64,000 nt of DNA from JAQUTK01 sp963677415 (lineage in GTDB: Bacteria > Bacteroidota > Bacteroidia > Bacteroidales > JAQUTK01), in NCBI GenBank assembly GCA_963677415.2, contig CAXXFJ010000014.1:50498-114497 (forward strand). The letters run 5' to 3'. Within the stretch, counting starts at the first letter, position 1, and each line of letters begins with the position of its first letter. A program made the translations under genes and the position numbers. Below the pieces are notes generated by a model. That model had not been told where the DNA came from. It made no database searches and saw only the letters and a list, made by a program, of their open reading frames with translations. This document shows, in pieces, positions 1-9,016 of the stretch.

Positions 1-2
1 AT

Positions 3-497
3 CCTACGATTCTTGATTTTGCATCTCTTCCTCTGGTGCCACAACAGCACATGGATGGTGTTAGCATAATGCCTTTGATGGAAGGTAAGGAGATTGCTCC
101 ACGTTCATTATTCTGGCATTATCCTCATTATGGCAACCAAGGAGGTGAACCTTCATCTATTATTCGCAAGGGTGACTGGAAGCTGATCTATTATCATGAA
201 GATCAACACTGTGAATTATATAATCTTGCAACAGATATCAGTGAGAGTGAGCCTTTAAATCATATGTATCCGGATAAAGTAAAGGAACTAAAAACATTGC
301 TTGATGCATGGCTGATAGAAGTTGATGCCAAAATGCCGGTTGCAGATCCTTTGTATAATCCTCTGGAAGAGAAACAGGTGAAGCTAGGATGGAAGACCAA
401 GATGCTCCAACAACAGGAAACGTTGCGGAAGAAGATGCTGACTAAGGGCTGGGAACCCAATCAGGATTGGTGGGGAAGTAAAGTCACTGTGGACTAA
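3..497 (+). CDS. Sulfatase, C-terminal part (cut by window edge)
   Basis: This is the C-terminal 164 residues of an arylsulfatase-type enzyme; the start and the active-site Cys/Ser motif lie outside the window. The frame is open from base 3. Visible family features are the DGVSIMPLMEGK stretch, the SLFWHYPHYGNQGG segment, then IIRKGDWKLIYYHED followed by ELYNLATDISE. This is the usual end of Bacteroides sulfatases that remove sulfate from host or plant glycans, where the RxGDWKL and LYNLxxDxxE motifs recur. The substrate cannot be told from this fragment. A hairpin at 675-716 could terminate its transcript. Confidence 0.88.
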   Translation, partial: PTILDFASLPLVPQQHMDGVSIMPLMEGKEIAPRSLFWHYPHYGNQGGEPSSIIRKGDWKLIYYHEDQHCELYNLATDISESEPLNHMYPDKVKELKTLLDAWLIEVDAKMPVADPLYNPLEEKQVKLGWKTKMLQQQETLRKKMLTKGWEPNQDWWGSKVTVD

Positions 498-503
498 AAA
501 AAA

Positions 504-525
504 GAGGGCGATTCGCATCGACCTC
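504..525 (-). terminator. Possible rlmB terminator
   Basis: The hairpin has arms GAGG (504-507) with CCTC (522-525) and CGAT (509-512) with ATCG (517-520), one mismatch and a TCGC loop. Read on the minus strand it is followed by eight T (A-run 496-503). That suits the end of the minus-strand rlmB transcript, although the distance from the rlmB stop is over 200 bp. Confidence 0.5.
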
Positions 526-674
526 TCTATAGATTTACTTTTCTTTAAATTAACAATCAAGGCTTAGTCTGTACGACTTGATGCCTGACTTCAGTTACAA
601 AGGTAACGATTCTTGTGATAACACCAAACATAGTGAAAATGAAATAATGCAGGTGTAAATTAATTCTGATTTTT

Positions 675-716
675 AAGAGCGTTCCTTATGAAAAAAGTTT
701 CATAAGGAACGCTCTT
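675..716 (+). terminator. Strong 19-bp hairpin terminator between sulfatase and rlmB
   Basis: Perfect 19-bp arms at 675-693 and 698-716 surround a 4-nt loop and end in TTTT on the plus strand. It sits between the convergent 3' ends of the sulfatase and rlmB and probably stops the sulfatase transcript. It may also block readthrough from the minus strand. Confidence 0.75.
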
Positions 717-761
717 TTAAAAGGAAAGGAGATTATGTCTAGTGTTGATAGATATTATTAT

Positions 762-1520
762 TTATTGATTCTGCTCTGGATTTAGAAGCGTTCTTTGGCG
801 CACAGCTTCGTACATCATGACACCAGCAGCCACGGAGACATTTAGCGAACCAATCTTTCCCAACAGAGGAATAGATACCAGGTCGTCGCACATTTTGAGA
901 TGCTCGGGAGCAACTCCGGTATCTTCCGCACCCATGATTATTGCAACCGGGTCGGTGTAGGATACTTCTGTATAGCTTGCAGAACCTTTTTCTGTTGCTG
1001 CAACAATACGAAATCCCGAGTTCTTCAGATAACGAAGTGTTTCTTTCAGCGAATTCTCACGGCATACAGGGAGGGTCATCAATGCGCCGGCAGATGTCTT
1101 TACCGCATCTCCGCTCACAGTCACACTACCACTCTTTGGAATGACGATGCAGTGTACACCAGCACATTCGCAGGTACGTGCGATAGCACCAAAGTTGCGT
1201 ACATCGGTAATGCCATCAAGAACCAGAACGAATGGGGTCTTCCCTTCTTCAAATAAAGTAGGGACGATATTGCCCAATAATGCATAAGAGATAGCGGGAA
1301 TAAAGGCGATAACTCCCTGATGGTTTTTATTCGTAAAACGATTGATTCGTTCGACAGGTACCCGCTGTACAGTGATATTTGTTCCTCTGATGGCGTCAAA
1401 TAATTCGCGTGAGAGATCACTTGTCATGTCTTTTTTTACGAGAATCTTATCAATCTCTTTTCCTGCTTCGATAGCTTCTATCACGGCGCGGATACCGAAG
1501 ATCATATCATTTGTTTCCAT
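762..1520 (-). CDS. rlmB: 23S rRNA 2'-O-methyltransferase (TrmH/RlmB family)
   Basis: This is a SpoU/TrmH-type RNA ribose methyltransferase of 252 aa, the normal length. The N-terminal part (about residues 5-80, beginning DMIFGIRAVIEAIEAGKEI) matches the small substrate-binding domain. The SPOUT knot follows, with LDGITDVRNFGAIARTCE, then IIMGAEDTGVAP, and the C-terminal SLNVSVAAGVMMYEA motif that binds S-adenosylmethionine. Family knowledge assigns Gm2251 of 23S rRNA, but paralogues with other targets exist, so RlmB is the likely rather than proven call. It has its own promoter (1544-1574) and is divergent from the GH95 gene. Confidence 0.9.
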   Translation of the reverse strand: METNDMIFGIRAVIEAIEAGKEIDKILVKKDMTSDLSRELFDAIRGTNITVQRVPVERINRFTNKNHQGVIAFIPAISYALLGNIVPTLFEEGKTPFVLVLDGITDVRNFGAIARTCECAGVHCIVIPKSGSVTVSGDAVKTSAGALMTLPVCRENSLKETLRYLKNSGFRIVAATEKGSASYTEVSYTDPVAIIMGAEDTGVAPEHLKMCDDLVSIPLLGKIGSLNVSVAAGVMMYEAVRQRTLLNPEQNQ

Positions 1521-1543
1521 CTTGTTGTCTCAGTTATAGGGAA

Positions 1544-1574
1544 CAAAAGTAGTCTAAATCAGTGATAATACCAA
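1544..1574 (-). promoter_or_regulatory. rlmB promoter
   Basis: On the minus strand, -7 box TACTTTTG (1551 to 1544) is preceded at exactly 19 bp by TTGG (1574-1571). This is close to the Bacteroides consensus TTTG-N19-TAnnTTTG and lies 24 bp upstream of the ATG. Confidence 0.65.
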
Positions 1575-1614
1575 TTATTTAGATGTAATTAGCTGGATTG
1601 TTTTTGGGTTTTAC

Positions 1615-1622
1615 TATATTTG
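1615..1622 (+). promoter_or_regulatory. -7 box before GH95 gene
   Basis: TATATTTG matches TAnnTTTG and lies 47 bp upstream of the ATG at 1670. No well-spaced -33 TTTG is visible, which could mean an activated promoter. Confidence 0.5.
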
Positions 1623-1669
1623 CATTTTAATACCCGATAATACGATAACCTTCAAAAACACTTTTTTGT

Positions 1670-4600
1670 ATGAAAAAAGCTATGCTATTTTTCCTTCTTG
1701 CGATGTTGCTTCCTCTAGGGTTCCTACATGCGCAAACACTTCCGGTGATCAGTACCGAAACAGATACTGTGTGGTACTATATAAAATTCAAGAATGCCGG
1801 TGCAGTGCTTCAGGATATGGGTGAAGGTGCAAACCTGATGACACAGACCGCTACGGCGGGAAGTAAAGCTCAGCTGTGGAAAGTAACCGGCACCGCCAAT
1901 GCGTATGTGATAACGAGTCAAAATGGACGACACATATCCTTTTCTTCATCTTCTTCACTCTTTTCTACCAATGCATCTTCTTCTGTGACTTTTAAGTTGA
2001 TTTCTACCACCAATGGTACCTATGCTCCTGCATGGGAATTACAACGAACAGGTCAAAGTACCTGCATGAATCAGTGGGGTGGAGCAGGTGCTGGAAAGCA
2101 ACTGGGTGAATGGAGTGCTTCGGATGTCAACAACCCGCTGGAGTTTGTATTACCTTCTTCCATGGGTGTACTTGCTTTGGCTGAGGCTGAACTGACAGGC
2201 TCTTCTTCTGCTCCGGAATGCAAATTATCTTTGTGGTATAGAAAACCGGCTACAGAATGGATGACTTCTGCTTTGCCCATTGGTGATGGTCAGTTTGGTG
2301 CAATGTTGTTTGGCGGCGTGCGTCAGGATCAGATCCAGTTTAATGAGAAGACTCTTTGGAGTGGTAGTAAGACCTCATATGGTGCTTATCAGAATTTCGG
2401 TAATCTCTATATCACCAGCGAACAGATTACTGCGGCTCAGAATTACCGTCGCGAACTGGATATTGAGAATGCGGTGGCCAAGGTGGTCTTTGAATCGGAT
2501 GGTGTGGCTTATACCCGTGAATATATTGCCAGCAATCCGGATAGTGCTATTGTTATTAACCTGACAGCTTCTGAGGCAGGAAAGATTACAACAGACCTGG
2601 TACTGCTTGACGGACATACAACCAGCATAAACTATACGACGGAAGGTGCGACTTTTAGTGGCAAACTGGCGCTGGTGTCTTACTATGCCCGTATGGCTAT
2701 CAAAGCAGACGGCGGTGTTGTCACTGTCAATCCGAAAGGTGGAATTCACGTGGAAGGTGCTAATTCGTTGCTGATTGTGCTGCGTGGTGGTACAAACTAT
2801 GATGAAAAAAATATGAACTACATATCCAATACGGCGGGACTGCCATCGCGTGTTGATCGACAGGTAGCGAATGCTTTGTCTAAGAGTTATGAGGATCTGA
2901 AATCTGCTCATATCGCAGATTATAAAAGCTTGTTTGATCGCGTGAAGTTTGTGATTGATGGCACGACAAATACGATGCCTACCAACGAACTAATCAATAC
3001 GTATAATATTTCGTATACGGATATGTTTCTCGAACAACTTTATTTCAACTATGGCCGTTATCTGATGATCAGCAGTTCGCGTGGTGTGGATCAACCATCC
3101 AATCTGCAAGGTATCTGGAATCATCGCAATGATCCCCCCTGGAGTTGCGATATCCACAGTAATATCAATGTACAGATGAATTATTGGCCGGCTGAACCAA
3201 CCAATCTCTCCGACCTGCACAAACCCTTTCTGAACTATATCTATAATGAGTCTCAGCTGCATACCCAATGGAAACAAAATGCGAAAGATGCAGGTCAGAC
3301 GAAAGGCTGGACACTCTATACTGAAAACAATATTTTTGGTTATCATGGTGGTTTCATGCACAACTATGTGATTGCCAATGCCTGGTACTGTATGCACATG
3401 TGGCAGCATTACCGCTTTTCGATGGACAAAGAGTATCTGAGAAATGTGGCTTATCCGGTCATGAAGAGTTGTTGTGATTTCTGGCTTGAACGACTGATTC
3501 AGGATCGTGTGGCCAAAGACGGCACCTGGGTTTGCCCGAATGAATATTCTCCGGAGAATGGACCTGCCGCAGAGGATGGTACTGCTCACTCGCAGCAGTT
3601 GGTTTGGGATCTGTTTAACAATACACTTCAGGCAATGGTGATATTGGGTGACAATCTGAATGAGGATGCTGCTTTCATTGCAGACCTGAAAGCAAAGTTT
3701 GCGAATCTGGATAATGGATTGCATATCGATGCGGATGGTCATTTGCGTGAGTGGAAGTATTCTGATAAGTCCGTTGGTGAGCCAGGTCACCGTCATAGTT
3801 CACACTTGATGGGCTTGTATCCCGGCAACCAGATATCTCCGTTGATTGATAAATCCATTTTTGATGCCGCGATCAAGTCTCTGACTGCCCGCGGTGATAT
3901 CAGTACCGGATGGTCCATGGGTTGGAAGATCAACTTGTGGGCACGTGCGCTGGATGGCAATCATGCACATAAGATATTGAAATCAGCCTTGAGGCTTTCT
4001 ACGACTACCACGACGGACCAGTCTGCGGGTGGTATTTATGAGAACCTGCTGGATGCGCATGCTCCGTTCCAGATTGATGGTAACTTTGGTGCTACTTCCG
4101 GTGTGTCTGAGATGCTGCTTCAGAGTCAATTGAATATCCTGCAGATTCTTCCGGCACTTCCTTCTATTTGGCCCAAAGGTTCGGTAACTGGTCTGCGTGC
4201 TGTCGGCGATTTTCAAGTTGATATTGAGTGGGAGGCATTAAAAGCTACCCGAATAGTCCTATTCTCAGAAGGTGGACAACTTTGCGATGTAGCGTATCCG
4301 GGTATCACTAATTATCAACTTAGAGATGAGGATAACACTTATATACCTGTAAAGATCATTGATGGTAACAGAATTCAATTTCCAACGGTAGCCGGTAAGA
4401 CCTATACGCTGACTCAGGGTGCTGTTGGTCTGGTAGAAGCTGAAAACTATGACAACGGACTTGAGGGTGAGGCCTTCAAAGCCTTGGATGTGATCAATGA
4501 AGACGGAGTATATCGTAATGATGGTATCTATATCCGTCCTTATCTGAATAATTATTACGTTACTCTGCGACAGGGAGAGTGGACACGATACACGGTGTTT

Positions 4601-5497
4601 GTTGCAGACAGCTCCTTCTATAACTTCTCGGCATTTGCCCAATCATCAGCTTCCTCTTCCCAAGTTGGAGTATCCATTGACGGAGCCTCACGAGGCACTT
4701 TATCAGGAGCCCCTTCCAACTTCTCTGATGTAGCATTGGATGGCTCTTTTTTCTTAGCAGCGGGAATGCATACGATTATTCTCTCCGGTGACGAAGGTAC
4801 CACCGATTTGGAGCATTTCCGCGTCGAACCTTTTGTGGAGAAGAATAGACTTGCTGATGGTAATTATTATATTGAGAATGGAGGTTTGTATCTGACCAAT
4901 AACCATACTGTAGGTTCGACTCTTCCTCCGAAGTTCAGAGTTCTGAAGGCAGATGATACTGATCAGAGACAGGGATGGATTGTAACGTATGATGCTGCCA
5001 GAGATCGTTATAAACTTGCTAGCATGAAGGATAGCTGTTATGTGAATGAGAAAGGTGCTTTTTCAAAAGAGACAACCACTCCGTATGATGCGGATATGCA
5101 TACCTTCTCAATCTATTATAATGGTTTGAAATATGCGATTCAGACAGGTGGAACTGCAGGTATTGCTCCTTTCTATCTGGATGGTGATCGTCTGAGCAAA
5201 GGAGCTGAGTCTGCCAGTCCCTCTAATTTTGAGTTAACGTTCATCCCTTATGACGGTTTGCTGGATGCACCTTCTGATATGCTGAGGTCAGATATTGTGA
5301 TTTTTCAGAATGGAGATCAGGTAACTGTATCCGGAGACGAAGTTAGTTCTGTTTCTGTCTTATCCATCATAGGTGCTCCGCTACTTACGTCAACTGATCT
5401 AACCTTCAGCACAGCTTCTTTGGCAGGTGGTTACTATCTGGTGGCAGTGAAACGCATGGATGGTACAATTTATACAACCAAGATAGCAGTGAAATGA
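1670..5497 (+). CDS. Secreted GH95 alpha-L-fucosidase-like enzyme with carbohydrate-binding modules
   Basis: A multidomain secreted enzyme of 1275 aa. Residues 1-21 are a signal peptide. Residues about 25-165 look like a ricin/beta-trefoil-type lectin domain (GRHISF, AWELQ). The GH95 catalytic region (about 185-905) starts LWYRKPATEWMTSALPIGDG. It keeps the family catalytic segments: NINVQMNYW (the paired Asn), the acid Glu in CPNEYSPENG, and the Asp in QIDGNFGATSG. A CBM6-like module (about 925-1045, GLVEAENYDNG) follows, then a second lectin-like region and a C-terminal beta domain that ends in a TTKIAVK-type tail. GH95 enzymes release fucose or L-galactose residues from glycans. The stop overlaps the next start by 4 bp, so the two genes are probably co-translated. 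Confidence 0.87.
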   Translation: MKKAMLFFLLAMLLPLGFLHAQTLPVISTETDTVWYYIKFKNAGAVLQDMGEGANLMTQTATAGSKAQLWKVTGTANAYVITSQNGRHISFSSSSSLFSTNASSSVTFKLISTTNGTYAPAWELQRTGQSTCMNQWGGAGAGKQLGEWSASDVNNPLEFVLPSSMGVLALAEAELTGSSSAPECKLSLWYRKPATEWMTSALPIGDGQFGAMLFGGVRQDQIQFNEKTLWSGSKTSYGAYQNFGNLYITSEQITAAQNYRRELDIENAVAKVVFESDGVAYTREYIASNPDSAIVINLTASEAGKITTDLVLLDGHTTSINYTTEGATFSGKLALVSYYARMAIKADGGVVTVNPKGGIHVEGANSLLIVLRGGTNYDEKNMNYISNTAGLPSRVDRQVANALSKSYEDLKSAHIADYKSLFDRVKFVIDGTTNTMPTNELINTYNISYTDMFLEQLYFNYGRYLMISSSRGVDQPSNLQGIWNHRNDPPWSCDIHSNINVQMNYWPAEPTNLSDLHKPFLNYIYNESQLHTQWKQNAKDAGQTKGWTLYTENNIFGYHGGFMHNYVIANAWYCMHMWQHYRFSMDKEYLRNVAYPVMKSCCDFWLERLIQDRVAKDGTWVCPNEYSPENGPAAEDGTAHSQQLVWDLFNNTLQAMVILGDNLNEDAAFIADLKAKFANLDNGLHIDADGHLREWKYSDKSVGEPGHRHSSHLMGLYPGNQISPLIDKSIFDAAIKSLTARGDISTGWSMGWKINLWARALDGNHAHKILKSALRLSTTTTTDQSAGGIYENLLDAHAPFQIDGNFGATSGVSEMLLQSQLNILQILPALPSIWPKGSVTGLRAVGDFQVDIEWEALKATRIVLFSEGGQLCDVAYPGITNYQLRDEDNTYIPVKIIDGNRIQFPTVAGKTYTLTQGAVGLVEAENYDNGLEGEAFKALDVINEDGVYRNDGIYIRPYLNNYYVTLRQGEWTRYTVFVADSSFYNFSAFAQSSASSSQVGVSIDGASRGTLSGAPSNFSDVALDGSFFLAAGMHTIILSGDEGTTDLEHFRVEPFVEKNRLADGNYYIENGGLYLTNNHTVGSTLPPKFRVLKADDTDQRQGWIVTYDAARDRYKLASMKDSCYVNEKGAFSKETTTPYDADMHTFSIYYNGLKYAIQTGGTAGIAPFYLDGDRLSKGAESASPSNFELTFIPYDGLLDAPSDMLRSDIVIFQNGDQVTVSGDEVSSVSVLSIIGAPLLTSTDLTFSTASLAGGYYLVAVKRMDGTIYTTKIAVK

Positions 5498-6501
5498 ATG
5501 ATTCAGGAAAATCCGGAAAGAAAATACGATTTGGTATAGTAGGCACAAACACTATATCGGACAAGGTAATAGCGGGAGCCGTGTTGGATCCTCGATTTGA
5601 GTTGACTGCTGTCTATTCGCGTACTCAGGTGCAGGCAGACTGGTTTGCTTCCAGGCATGCTATTCCGCATACGTATACTTCTTTGGAACTGATGGCGGAG
5701 AGTCCGCTGATCGATGCAGTTTACATTGCTTCTCCCAATGCGTTACATGCTTCACAAAGTATCCTTTTCATGAAGCATGGCAAACATGTATTGTGCGAGA
5801 AAGCCTTTGCTTCTAATGCAAGGGAAGTGCGTGAGATGATTGCTACAGCAGCGGCACATAAAGTGGTGCTCATGGAGGCGATGAAGCCAACCTTGACTCC
5901 TAACTTTGCTGCGGTTTGTGATGCACTGCCATCCATCGGAAAGGTGCGTAACTATTTTTCGTGTTATTGCCAGTACTCCTCTCGTTATGATAAATACAAA
6001 GAGGGAGTAGTGCTGAATGCTTTCAATCCGGTGCTCTCCAATGGTGCTTTGCTGGATATTGGGGTTTATACGATTTATCCGATGGTGGTTCTGTTTGGTG
6101 CTCCGCAATCAATTCATGCGACTGGATACAGGCTCTCTTCCGGTGTTGACGCGCAGGGAAGTGTCACTTTTGGTTATGATGATATGACGGCAACGGTGCT
6201 ATATTCTAAGGTTTCCGACTCTACTCTTCAGACAGAGATACAGGGTGAAGAAGGAACGATTTTGCTTGATCGCATTAATATTATTAAAGAGGTGAAATTA
6301 TCCTTACGCAATGGGGAGAAGAGGGTACTAACCCGCCCGCATTGTGGAGAGGAATATTACTATGAGATGGCTGAGTTTATCGATCTGATCGAGACGGGCA
6401 AGAGAGAGTCGCTGGTCAACAGCCACGCCAATTCTCTCATCACGATGGAAGTGCTGGATCAGATCCGTCATCAGCTAGGGGTACGCTATCCGGCGGACTG
6501 A
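5494..6501 (+). CDS. Gfo/Idh/MocA family NAD(P)-dependent oxidoreductase
   Basis: A 335-aa cytoplasmic dehydrogenase. The N-terminal Rossmann fold has GIVGTNTISDKVIAGA and the conserved HVLCEKAFASNAREV segment, where EK is the NAD-binding and catalytic-lysine motif of the family. The C-terminal half is the usual alpha/beta substrate-binding domain. Family members oxidise or reduce sugars, inositols or dihydrodiols. The exact substrate cannot be read from sequence. The ATG overlaps the stop of the GH95 gene (ATGA), so it may act on a sugar released by that enzyme; this is inference. A bidirectional terminator follows. Confidence 0.88.
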   Translation: MNDSGKSGKKIRFGIVGTNTISDKVIAGAVLDPRFELTAVYSRTQVQADWFASRHAIPHTYTSLELMAESPLIDAVYIASPNALHASQSILFMKHGKHVLCEKAFASNAREVREMIATAAAHKVVLMEAMKPTLTPNFAAVCDALPSIGKVRNYFSCYCQYSSRYDKYKEGVVLNAFNPVLSNGALLDIGVYTIYPMVVLFGAPQSIHATGYRLSSGVDAQGSVTFGYDDMTATVLYSKVSDSTLQTEIQGEEGTILLDRINIIKEVKLSLRNGEKRVLTRPHCGEEYYYEMAEFIDLIETGKRESLVNSHANSLITMEVLDQIRHQLGVRYPAD

Positions 6502-6523
6502 CTTTACTTCTCTGTAGCTTATA

Positions 6524-6569
6524 AAAGAAGTAGCCGATCTCTCCAAATCGGAGGACCGGCTACTTCTTT
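6524..6569. terminator. Bidirectional terminator between oxidoreductase and dnaJ
   Basis: Perfect 13-bp arms (6524-6536 and 6557-6569, AAAGAAGTAGCCG with its complement) enclose a 20-nt loop. Each strand ends in TTT. It separates the convergent 3' ends of the oxidoreductase and dnaJ. Confidence 0.8.
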
Positions 6570-6585
6570 ATATGACTCTAAAGAC

Positions 6586-7746
6586 TTATTGGAACATCTC
6601 TTTGAAGTGAGAGAATATCTTCTTCTTTGCACTTTGATTTGGTTTGAAATTGGGAGACTCCATCAGTGACTCCATGTTCTTCTTCTCATCGCGACTCAAT
6701 GTCTCAGGAATATAGACACTGATATTGATCAGCAAGTCACCTGTGCCGTAGTGATTGACGCTCGGCAGACCTTTGCCTTTCAAACGCAACACCTTACCAG
6801 GTTGCGTGCCGGGTTCAATCTTTACTTTTACTTTGTTGTCAATAGTAGGGATTTCCACTGTTCCTCCCAAAGTGGCCGAAGGCACACTTAAGAGTAAATT
6901 ATAAACCAGATCATTTTCGTCACGGATCAGTTCAGGATGTTCTTCCTCCTCGATGATTACCAGCAAATCGCCGTTTACACCACCACGACGAGCCGCATTA
7001 CCTTTACCACTCGCATTGAGCTGCATCCCTTCAGCAACACCAGCAGGGATATTGATTGTGATAACCTCATCATCACGTACAATACCTTCTCCGTTACACT
7101 CAGGACATTTATTCGTAATGATTTTCCCCTCTCCATGGCAGACATCACAAGGAGCACTTGTCTGCATCTGTCCAAGCATCGTGTTTACCACGCGGGTCTT
7201 TACACCCTTTCCACCGCAAGAAGAACAGGTAGTATAGCTACTTCCATGTTCGGCTCCGGTACCACTGCAATGTGTGCAGGCAACGTATTTTTTTACTTTG
7301 ATCTTCTTCTCAACACCTTTTGCTATCTCCTGCAGATCAAGTTTTACTCGTACGCGAAGATCAGAACCACGGTTTACCTGTCGTCCACCTGAACGGCCTC
7401 CACCAAAACCTCCGAATCCGCTAAAACCGCTGTGGCCACCGAAAATATCTCCAAAGTGAGAGAAAATATCATCCATAGACATACCACCACCATACGAACC
7501 ACCACTGGCCGCTGAAGTGCCGACACCTGCATGACCATACTGGTCATATTTTTCCTTCTTAGTCTGGTCGCTTAGTACTTCATACGCTTCTGCTGCCTCC
7601 TTGAATTTCTCTTCCGCCTCTTTGTTACCCGGGTTCTTGTCCGGGTGATATTGAATTGCTTTTTTTCTGTATGCTTTTTTTATCTCTTCAGCCGTCGCAC
7701 TTTTAGATACCTCCAGCACTTCGTAAAAATCTCTTTTTGTAGCCAT
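6586..7746 (-). CDS. dnaJ: Chaperone DnaJ
   Basis: Class I Hsp40 co-chaperone of 386 aa, normal length. The J domain (residues 1-70) has the HPD motif in YHPDKNPG that stimulates DnaK ATPase. A Gly/Phe/Ser-rich linker follows (about 75-125), then four CxxCxGxG zinc repeats (CTHCSGTG, CSSCGGKG, CDVCHGEG, CPECNGEG) and the C-terminal substrate-binding domain. It lies 18 bp downstream of grpE and is almost surely co-transcribed with it. dnaK is not in the window. Confidence 0.98.
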   Translation of the reverse strand: MATKRDFYEVLEVSKSATAEEIKKAYRKKAIQYHPDKNPGNKEAEEKFKEAAEAYEVLSDQTKKEKYDQYGHAGVGTSAASGGSYGGGMSMDDIFSHFGDIFGGHSGFSGFGGFGGGRSGGRQVNRGSDLRVRVKLDLQEIAKGVEKKIKVKKYVACTHCSGTGAEHGSSYTTCSSCGGKGVKTRVVNTMLGQMQTSAPCDVCHGEGKIITNKCPECNGEGIVRDDEVITINIPAGVAEGMQLNASGKGNAARRGGVNGDLLVIIEEEEHPELIRDENDLVYNLLLSVPSATLGGTVEIPTIDNKVKVKIEPGTQPGKVLRLKGKGLPSVNHYGTGDLLINISVYIPETLSRDEKKNMESLMESPNFKPNQSAKKKIFSHFKEMFQ

Positions 7747-7764
7747 CTTTTGATTGTTCTTTAA

Positions 7765-8334
7765 TTATTCACCTACAATCACTTTTGCGAAACGGATCAC
7801 TTTCTCATTCAGGAAATATCCTTGCTGGAGACAATCGATGATTTTCCCTTTCAACTCCTCTTGGGGAGCAGGAATCACGGTTACTGCTTCGTGATAATCA
7901 GCATCATAAGGTTGTCCGATACATTCCATCTGTTTGACGTTGCTTTGTTTTAGATAGGTCTGAAACTTTGCATATATGAGATTCACTCCTTCCATTTCTG
8001 CAGGTGAAACAGTGCTCTTACTCATTACCTGAAGCGCTCTTTCAAAATCGTCGATAATAGGAAGTAAGGCTGTCAGAGCATTTTCTCCACCATTCTTTAT
8101 TAGTTCAGATTTTTCTTTCAACGTCCGTTTGCGGTAGTTGTCAAAATCTGCTCTCAAACGCAGGTACGTATCATTTAGTTCGTCGTATTTATCAGAAAGC
8201 TCTTTCATTGGATCTTTCGTAGTTTCCGGAGTCACAGTTGTCTCTTGTGCAACTTGATCCTCCAGTACTGGCTCCTGCTGTTCAGCATTTACTTTCTTTG
8301 CTTCAGTCTCAGCATTCGTCGTTTTCTTATTCAT
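7765..8334 (-). CDS. grpE: Nucleotide exchange factor GrpE
   Basis: Releases ADP from DnaK in the Hsp70 cycle. I start it at the ATG at 8334 (MNKKTTNAE), giving 189 aa, the usual size. A longer reading frame upstream would add 34 atypical residues and overlap the putative promoter. Acidic, disordered residues 1-45 precede the long coiled coil (about 50-110, with DKYDELNDTYLRLRADFDNY and RKRT). The C-terminal beta domain has HEAV, VIPAP and the conserved GYFLNEKVIRFAKVIV. It forms an operon with dnaJ. An inverted repeat at 8379-8434 lies in its upstream region. Confidence 0.95.
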   Translation of the reverse strand: MNKKTTNAETEAKKVNAEQQEPVLEDQVAQETTVTPETTKDPMKELSDKYDELNDTYLRLRADFDNYRKRTLKEKSELIKNGGENALTALLPIIDDFERALQVMSKSTVSPAEMEGVNLIYAKFQTYLKQSNVKQMECIGQPYDADYHEAVTVIPAPQEELKGKIIDCLQQGYFLNEKVIRFAKVIVGE

Positions 8335-8378
8335 AAATATCTTGTTTAATTGTATAAACTGTTTCATTGATTCTGTTC

Positions 8379-8434
8379 GTACAAATTTGATGCCAGCTTG
8401 ACAGTGATAGTCTTTTTGGCAGGTGAATTTGTAC
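8379..8434 (-). promoter_or_regulatory. Inverted repeat upstream of grpE-dnaJ
   Basis: Outer arms GTACAAATT (8379-8387) and AATTTGTAC (8426-8434), plus inner arms TGCCA (8391-8395) and TGGCA (8417-8421), lie 45-100 bp upstream of the grpE ATG. One outer arm overlaps a -7-like CAAATTTG on the minus strand. It is not the CIRCE sequence. It could be an operator or a leader hairpin. Confidence 0.4.
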
Positions 8435-8451
8435 ATATTCTGTCAACTTTG

Positions 8452-8937
8452 TCATCCATGTATTTCAATCAAACAAGTGACAGTTGCTTTCGCTTGTTTG
8501 ATTAATGCCTCCGGAGCAATTTTTAGCTGAAGTCCCCGAACTCCCGCGCTTACATATATTTCCTGATAGCCCATGCAACTTTCATGTATAAAAGTAGGGA
8601 AGGATTTCTTCATCCCGATTGGCGAACAGGCACCTCTTATATATCCTGTGGTAGGAAGTAGCTCTTTCATTGGGATCATAGCGCAACTCTTGTTGCCAGA
8701 AACTTTAGCTGCAAGTTTGAGATCCACCTCTTCCTCTCCGGGAACGATACAGACAAAGTGCCCGGTCTTGTCACCTTTCAGTACAAGCGTCTTGAATACC
8801 CGATCAATATCCTCACCCAGTGAAGCGGCTACATGTATGGCGCTCAGGTCATTCTCATCCACCTCATAAGGTATCAGTTCATAGGGAACCTTTGCTTGTT
8901 CGAGGAGTCTTGCTGCATTTGTTTTTTGTATTTTCAT
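8452..8937 (-). CDS. ybaK: Cys-tRNA(Pro) deacylase YbaK/EbsC
   Basis: A trans-editing enzyme that hydrolyses Cys-tRNA(Pro) made by error by prolyl-tRNA synthetase. I start at 8937 (MKIQKTNAARLL), giving 161 aa, the family's length. Upstream in-frame residues overlap the secA terminator. Family features seen are the KTLVLKGD strand containing the conserved Lys, GEEEVDLKLAAKVSG, the GYIRGACSPIGMKK loop (the GxxSPxG motif), and the C-terminal VSAGVRGLQLKIAPEAL. It is likely monocistronic or read from upstream at low level. Confidence 0.93.
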   Translation of the reverse strand: MKIQKTNAARLLEQAKVPYELIPYEVDENDLSAIHVAASLGEDIDRVFKTLVLKGDKTGHFVCIVPGEEEVDLKLAAKVSGNKSCAMIPMKELLPTTGYIRGACSPIGMKKSFPTFIHESCMGYQEIYVSAGVRGLQLKIAPEALIKQAKATVTCLIEIHG

Positions 8938-8956
8938 CTCTTTATCTCTTGAACTG

Positions 8957-8996
8957 AAAAACAGGATATCACCGGTAACCGGTAACATCCTGTTTC
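8957..8996 (-). terminator. secA operon terminator
   Basis: Arms AAACAGGAT (8959-8967) and ATCCTGTTT (8987-8995) form a stem. On the minus strand it is followed by a T-run (A 8957-8961). It lies just after the secA stop and ends the tgt-secA run. Confidence 0.7.
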
Positions 8997-9016
8997 TATC
9001 AGGTTTCAGTCACTTC

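Noticed and set aside
2990..3796. Long antisense reading frame inside the GH95 gene
   Set aside because: It mirrors codon use of the real gene, has no family motifs, and the plus-strand GH95 domains explain the region.
5300..5497. Type IX secretion sorting domain at the GH95 C-terminus
   Set aside because: The terminal beta domain has a similar overall shape, but without clear motif conservation and with no T9SS gene in the window the call is not supportable.
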